Shown here piece after piece: positions 59,450-64,000 of a DNA stretch of 64,000 bases. Origin of the DNA: Trichomonas vaginalis G3 (Eukaryota; Parabasalia; Trichomonadida; Trichomonadidae). The stretch covers positions 4,783,962 through 4,847,961 of the forward strand of contig NC_067208.1 of assembly GCF_026262505.1 (NCBI RefSeq). Direction: 5' to 3'. A program made the position numbers and the translations under genes. Each line of letters starts with the position of its first letter. Position 1 is the stretch's first letter. Under the pieces are notes generated by a model that was not told the origin of the DNA, ran no database searches, and saw only the letters and a program-made list of their open reading frames with translations.

Positions 59450-60061
59450 ATGACAAACATTGAGTTTGAAACAGTTAGAAAGATAGACAATGACACCAAA
59501 GTGGTTAGAATAGGTGATTTAAACGTAAGATACTCAAAGAAATACAACAAATATTCTTTGTCAGACATTATATCTCCATCTGAAAAGAAAACAAACGACT
59601 GGGTTAGAAATGCTTCAACTCAGAAAATTTTGACAAGAAATCCCGAGCTTATGATATCAGTAGCATTTCATGGAACAAGAGCATATCTTATAGACAAAAG
59701 TCTTATACCAATAGTTTTGTTATGGTTAGACCCAGTTGTTGGATATAACTTCATAACATATGGTTCATTCGATACGGAACGTTGCAGTGAAGGCTTACTT
59801 TACATCGTTCAGAAACCGAAGGACTTCAACACAAAAAGATATAAGATAGGAAGGACATATAATATAACTCAAAGATATGACAGTACAGTCAATAGAGTCA
59901 AGGTTGTGTTTGTTAATGATATGAGAGCTGCTGAAACAGAACTGCTTGAAGTTTTTGAGAAAATGTATGGTGCTCCCACGAAAGGTAAAGAAACGTTTGA
60001 AGTAGATGAGATAGATAAAGCTATAAAATTATTTGACGAAGTTGCTGAAAAATACATGTAA
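59450..60061 (+). CDS. KilA-N plus T5orf172-type protein (Polinton C)
   Basis: A 203-residue intact protein. The first ~110 residues resemble a KilA-N DNA-binding domain (KYSLSDIIS…WVRNASTQKIL…HGTRAYLIDKSLIPIVLLWLDP). The rest is a T5orf172-like module related to GIY-YIG nucleases (LLYIVQKPKD…KRYKIGRTYNITQRYD…RAAETELLEVFEKMYG). This pairing is common in phages and large DNA viruses. ATG 59450 is chosen; upstream in-frame codons belong to the KilA-N leader. Probably DNA-binding, with possible nuclease activity. Confidence 0.75.
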   Translation: MTNIEFETVRKIDNDTKVVRIGDLNVRYSKKYNKYSLSDIISPSEKKTNDWVRNASTQKILTRNPELMISVAFHGTRAYLIDKSLIPIVLLWLDPVVGYNFITYGSFDTERCSEGLLYIVQKPKDFNTKRYKIGRTYNITQRYDSTVNRVKVVFVNDMRAAETELLEVFEKMYGAPTKGKETFEVDEIDKAIKLFDEVAEKYM

Positions 60062-60149
60062 AGCGTTTATTTTTGGTCTTTTGTGAAAGTCAGAAAATAA
60101 AGTTAGTTTTATTTTTATTTATTTTTTTATTTTGTATGTAAAGACAGTA

Positions 60150-60390
60150 ATGACAACATCAGAGAACACAACAACAGTTATAGTCCATGAAGCCATAAAT
60201 GAGGAATACGAGTACATACAATATAACAAACAGTTACGTATTGCATAGCAGTTGGAAAAATTATGGACTCCATAGACAAGAAAGTTCATGAGAAGTTAGA
60301 TGAAGAAGAACTCGAAGATACAGTAGAGAATGCTAAACATTTGTTTGAAGAAGAAGTTGGAAAAATGTGTGAAAAACAGAGAAGATGAGG
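60150..60390 (+). pseudogene. mosaic KilA-N gene fragment
   Basis: It begins with leader and first codons like the gene at 30225 (MTTSENTTTVIVHEAINEEYEY) and then carries sequence like the coiled-coil end of the gene at 28079 (IMDSIDKKVHEKL). The middle of a KilA-N gene is absent. It looks like a recombination remnant of two paralogues. Confidence 0.6.
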
Positions 60391-60398
60391 AATAAAAA

Positions 60399-60662
60399 TT
60401 AAATTTGGATTGAGTTTAAAAATTCATCTTTATTAAATTCATCTCTTCCAATCAATTTATTTATTCTATTAAATTCTTTTATTTTTGCTTCACTCAGTTT
60501 AAGGATTGAACGGTAAGTTTTTAATTTTTCGATTATTTCTTTATCATTTTCAACCCCACCACATTGCTGCTTCTTTTTGCAATAGCATATTTTTGATTTA
60601 ATCCTGTTTAGTTTCTTTTTATATTCATCGTCTGGACTCTTGGTTGCTTCGTTGTCACTCAT
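60399..60662 (-). CDS. small Cys/Lys-rich protein of Polinton C
   Basis: An 87-residue frame with a CYCKKKQQC cluster and a helical C-terminal half (KLKTYRSILKLSEAKIKEF). Start signal TTTTTTTATTTCGTAAGAA precedes ATG 60662. It lies just downstream of the integrase on the same strand. Possible zinc or DNA binding; unassigned. Confidence 0.45.
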   Translation of the reverse strand: MSDNEATKSPDDEYKKKLNRIKSKICYCKKKQQCGGVENDKEIIEKLKTYRSILKLSEAKIKEFNRINKLIGRDEFNKDEFLNSIQI

Positions 60663-60683
60663 TTCTTACGAAATAAAAAAAAA

Positions 60684-62099
60684 TTAAATGTTATTTAAAT
60701 ATAATGGAGTAATAAAATAAATCGGAATTTCTATTAATTTATTGTTAACCTCAACTAATACATTACCGTTAATATATCTAACAAATCCAGCTATTGTGTC
60801 AAATCTTCGTCTTCTTTTTGTCATTGATTTATCAGTTTTTCCATAATCGAGATGAATCAAAACTTTATCCCCTTGTTTAAAATTCATGAGCCCCGAATTA
60901 ATTTGTTCACGTTTAACATCATTTAACCTTTCCATTTGCTTTCTAATATATTTCCATTCTTTTGAAATATCATTTTTCATTTCCACTGGTTTCATGTTTA
61001 TAGTTCTATGCCATGTATTATTGTAATAATATACTAACTGCTGTATGATGGAGTCATGATTTCCATCCCAGTATATCTGACCGTTAACCCCTAACGCATC
61101 TCTAAGAGTTCTCATTACTGCATCAACTATTTTATTATGAAACGTATATGAAGAGGATGAAAAGTAAAAATTAATTTGTGGGAAATAATGAGCCATAGCT
61201 GCCTGAAATCCTTTATCACCATCACCCCTGATATTATCTACTCTTTCATGATCTAGTAAGTATTGAATAGCTCTTCTTGTTTCCTGTTCTATTTTCCCTT
61301 TCACCGGAATGCAATATAAATATCTTGTGTTAATGTTAATGGCAAATAAATAAGTAACGTTTCCTTTTGAATATTCTAAATGATCGATTTCGTATGAATA
61401 TGGATATGGTGCAAATGAAGGGCGACCAAATTTTTTCTTTAACGGTTGAATTTTTGGGTCAATTGGTTTATTTAATATCTTGAAATCTTTTTTAAAATCT
61501 TTTTGCTTCTTTAATGTTTGAAATGGATATAATAAAGTGAATGATGAAGGATTAACTGAAGGAGGAGGAGGTACTACTGTTGGAGGTACTACTGTTGGAG
61601 GTTTTGGGGTTGCAAGTGGTTTAATTTTATCTGCTTTGATTTTGGATGATGAAGTTTTGGATTTCATTCCTTCTTTCATTAATTCTGGATGTATTTTATT
61701 CATTTGTTTTAAATATGCTGTATATAAAGGTTTGATATACTTTCCCGCTTCGAGTTTATGTTGAAGGATGAATTCCAAAAGTTGATCTTCATTTAAAAGT
61801 CGGGCTGAATATGGTTTAACTAATGAATCATAAATTAAAGCTTGTGCTTCATTTATGGTCTGAATGACCTGGGCGTTTTGTTCCTTTGTTTTTTGCGGCT
61901 CAGGATTATATAAATTATATAATTCATCAATATCTTCTTCTGTTAATACTTTATTTTTGAAATCTTTCAATTGTTTAAGTTGTGATTTAGTTTTTCCCTT
62001 TGCATATTCATTATTTTTAATTTTGTCTTTAATTTTAGAAATTATTTTATCATGATATTTCAAAATTTCATTTTTATAATGTGACCAATAATAATCCAT
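60684..62099 (-). CDS. Polinton C integrase (rve type)
   Basis: A 471-residue integrase frame. Residues 1-150 are helical and lysine-rich, then a Pro-rich linker (about 155-190). The rve core spans about 225-365 (YEIDHLEYSKG, NIRGDGDKGFQAAM, TFHNKIVDAVMRTLRD) and the C-terminal ~80 residues form a chromo/SH3-like barrel (FKQGDKVLIHLDYGK…RRRFDTIAGFVRYI). In the family it inserts the element into the genome. The N-terminal part is almost the same as element A at 1-672. The proline-rich linker varies by short in-frame repeats between A and C. Confidence 0.82.
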   Translation of the reverse strand: MDYYWSHYKNEILKYHDKIISKIKDKIKNNEYAKGKTKSQLKQLKDFKNKVLTEEDIDELYNLYNPEPQKTKEQNAQVIQTINEAQALIYDSLVKPYSARLLNEDQLLEFILQHKLEAGKYIKPLYTAYLKQMNKIHPELMKEGMKSKTSSSKIKADKIKPLATPKPPTVVPPTVVPPPPSVNPSSFTLLYPFQTLKKQKDFKKDFKILNKPIDPKIQPLKKKFGRPSFAPYPYSYEIDHLEYSKGNVTYLFAININTRYLYCIPVKGKIEQETRRAIQYLLDHERVDNIRGDGDKGFQAAMAHYFPQINFYFSSSSYTFHNKIVDAVMRTLRDALGVNGQIYWDGNHDSIIQQLVYYYNNTWHRTINMKPVEMKNDISKEWKYIRKQMERLNDVKREQINSGLMNFKQGDKVLIHLDYGKTDKSMTKRRRRFDTIAGFVRYINGNVLVEVNNKLIEIPIYFITPLYLNNI

Positions 62100-62337
62100 A
62101 TCATCACCCGTTATATTTTCATCATATTTTTGGAGATATGCTTTTAATTCATAATAAGTAAGAGAATTTTGATTAAATACTAAATCATCAATTAAATTTT
62201 TAAATCTACATTATTCATTTATATAAAAATAAAATAAATGTTTTAAGGGCGCTCACCTCTTTGATCAAGAATCAAAACCATCATTCAACGGTTCCTTTTG
62301 TCTCTTCTGTGGCATTCCATTAAAATTTTAAATTGTA

Positions 62338-64000
62338 TTAAATAAACGGCATACAACATCCATTTTCACAACATACAGCCTTAGTGTGTGCTCCTGTTAA
62401 TGCAGTCTTACCAATTGTTAAGCGAGTCATTGACCTGTTTTTAAGTTGTAAATTAATATTCTGACCATCAAATATCACTTTATCATTTATTATATCCAAA
62501 TAATTTTTAGGTGTTAATTGTTTATTTTGTCGTAAACTAACACCTTTCATTTTTTGCGCAATCTTTTTAAAATCACCTCCATCAATTGAACCGTTGAATG
62601 ATGTATAACACTTGGGGCATAAAGCAACCATGTTATCACCTTGTTTCTCAATTGCTAAACCCAATAACTTCTTCTCATGTGCTTTTTCTTCAGCTTTATT
62701 CTTTAATTTAGGTTTAAATTTCTCATCAAAACAGAAGAAATCAAATGGTGCGAATTTGAAAATGTTTTTATCATAAAATTGTTTATCGGTAACAATTGCT
62801 TGAAATGCTTGAGTGTTAGGAAGATTTGGATCACCAGCGATTGCCCAATAAGATGAATCAGTATCACCTTCAATGAAATGAAAACGATTAACATTCATGC
62901 ATTTATACATAAAATCATAAATGAAAACCAAATACCAGTATTTAGCATTATCTAAAGTGAAGAATGCCTCTTGTAAACATGTTCACATCTATAAAATCTA
63001 TCTTTGAGCATCACTTGATATGTATCTTCACCTATTTCTCTTATGTTTTTAAACTTATTTGACATACATGCAACGCGTGCCTTCTGTGCATTCATTATTT
63101 TAGTCTTTGTGTAATTTTGTGTATTCATTGCATCGTAACCATATGATCCATTAAGTGAAATCTTGCAAAATAAACTTTTTCCTTTATTTCCTTCTAATTC
63201 AGCCTTTTGTCTTTCGTTCATAAATTCGTTCGCAAATTCATTAAAACAAGTGTTTTTAGTAAATGTTAAAATTGATTGAATATCATCAATGATAAAATGA
63301 AATCTGTCTATTAGATACCAAAGATAATAAGAAGAAAATGGTTGATATTGGTTGTGTGTTGATGCTAACTGAGTTAATTTCCTCTGTTTCTGGTCAACTG
63401 GTAGATTGTTTGATTTCATGTAATTATACATAAAACTGCCAATTGTTTTTTCATCTGTGATAATATCTAAGTTTCTTATTATCGGTAAAAAGTTTATGTA
63501 ATCATTAATGTATTTTTCATCAATGTGACCCTTTACTTCAGCCACGAATAAAGTATTTTTCTTCTTAATTATTCCCAATGCTTTTGCTTTCTTTGTTGCT
63601 GTATCACAAATGATAACACCATTCAATCTTCCCGGCATATACATTTTATGGTCAGTATATTGAATGAAATCATGAGGATTAGATGAAAATGATGAAGGAT
63701 ATAATGAATTAAAATCAACACCAACGAAATGAGTCATAATGTTGGTGGTGTCCTCATTTGATACAGTTTTAGTTTCTGGATTATATGAAAGTTTATTAAT
63801 GTGCGTGATTCCTTTAAGATTTACTCTATGTTGAACATTTGATAGACCACCAGTAATTCCATTACGGAGAATGTGATAAGCTTCAACTGAATCTAAAGTC
63901 ATTGGTAAATTATTTTTTAATGCATAATTTCTTAAATTGATTCTTAAACGTTGAACATCTTCATCTTTATTTGATTTTACGACATTACAATAACAACACA
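62338..64000 (-). pseudogene. pPolB of Polinton C, C-terminal two thirds, cut by window edge, broken
   Basis: Nearly identical to pPolB of element A: palm motif A DFNSLYPS, motif B NGSYGYD, motif C GDTDSSY, Cys-rich C-terminus. The window ends inside the HNH-like zinc block. About one break is visible. Differences from copy A are scattered single bases, implying a recent common source. Confidence 0.85.

Larger units (their letters stand above)
45541..64000. mobile_element. Polinton/Maverick C, left and central part
   Basis: The element starts at the AGTAGTATAT tip (45541) and runs off the window. Order: TIR, small genes, major capsid, packaging ATPase, conserved small genes, minor capsid, fibre, minisatellite, helicase and primase relics, KilA-N/T5orf172 gene, integrase and pPolB. 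The last two, on the minus strand, match element A nearly exactly. Structural genes correspond to those of B but are much diverged. About six to eight breaks are visible; several large genes look whole. Young by its similarity to A. Confidence 0.9.

Noticed and set aside
18502-64000. Ulp1-like capsid maturation protease in the Polintons
   Set aside because: I looked for the His-Asp-Gln-Cys pattern in the open frames and found no convincing match.

Overview
The window looks like nuclear DNA of a trichomonad (parabasalid) protist such as Trichomonas or Tritrichomonas. The evidence is very AT-rich sequence, intronless eukaryotic genes (Rab geranylgeranyltransferase beta, a PAK-like kinase, LST8, an AP-complex sigma chain, an R2R3 Myb protein), very short 5' leaders with a TCATTCT-type initiator, and a heavy load of Maverick/Polinton elements. 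The genus is inferred, not proven.

Layout. 1-5693: the end of a Polinton (A): integrase, protein-primed DNA polymerase B, small genes and a terminal inverted repeat (TIR). 5802-8979: an apparently complete Mutator-like transposon (MULE) with a 10-bp target duplication. 8990-16860: host DNA with five genes and one decayed minus-strand stretch. 16938-43115: a DDE transposon (D) with TIRs of about 1-1.5 kb, whose transposase is split by a whole-length but broken 22-kb Polinton (B, 18502-40560). 43116-45540: palindromic hairpins and the host Myb gene. 45541-64000: a third Polinton (C), of the same family as A, running off the right edge.

The Polintons are treated here as fossils. Both B and C keep recognisable major capsid, minor capsid, packaging ATPase, integrase and pPolB parts. 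Both also carry KilA-N-type genes and a large phage-like tail-fibre gene ending in the same collar-like domain. In B the fibre has a collagen-like stalk; in C it has five 70-residue tandem repeats. C also carries a broken AEP primase and SF3 helicase block between inverted copies of a minisatellite. B looks the oldest (ten or more breaks, almost all in its right half). A and C are close relatives and look young (roughly two to four breaks in the visible part of A, and six to eight in the visible part of C).

The most unusual signals are not genes. They are about ten GC-rich double mini-hairpins of 26-30 nt, scattered through all three Polintons and often inside open frames; a T-rich plus TAAATG start signal before most Polinton genes; a shared leader in front of the KilA-N genes; and a perfect three-way-junction palindrome in the MULE.
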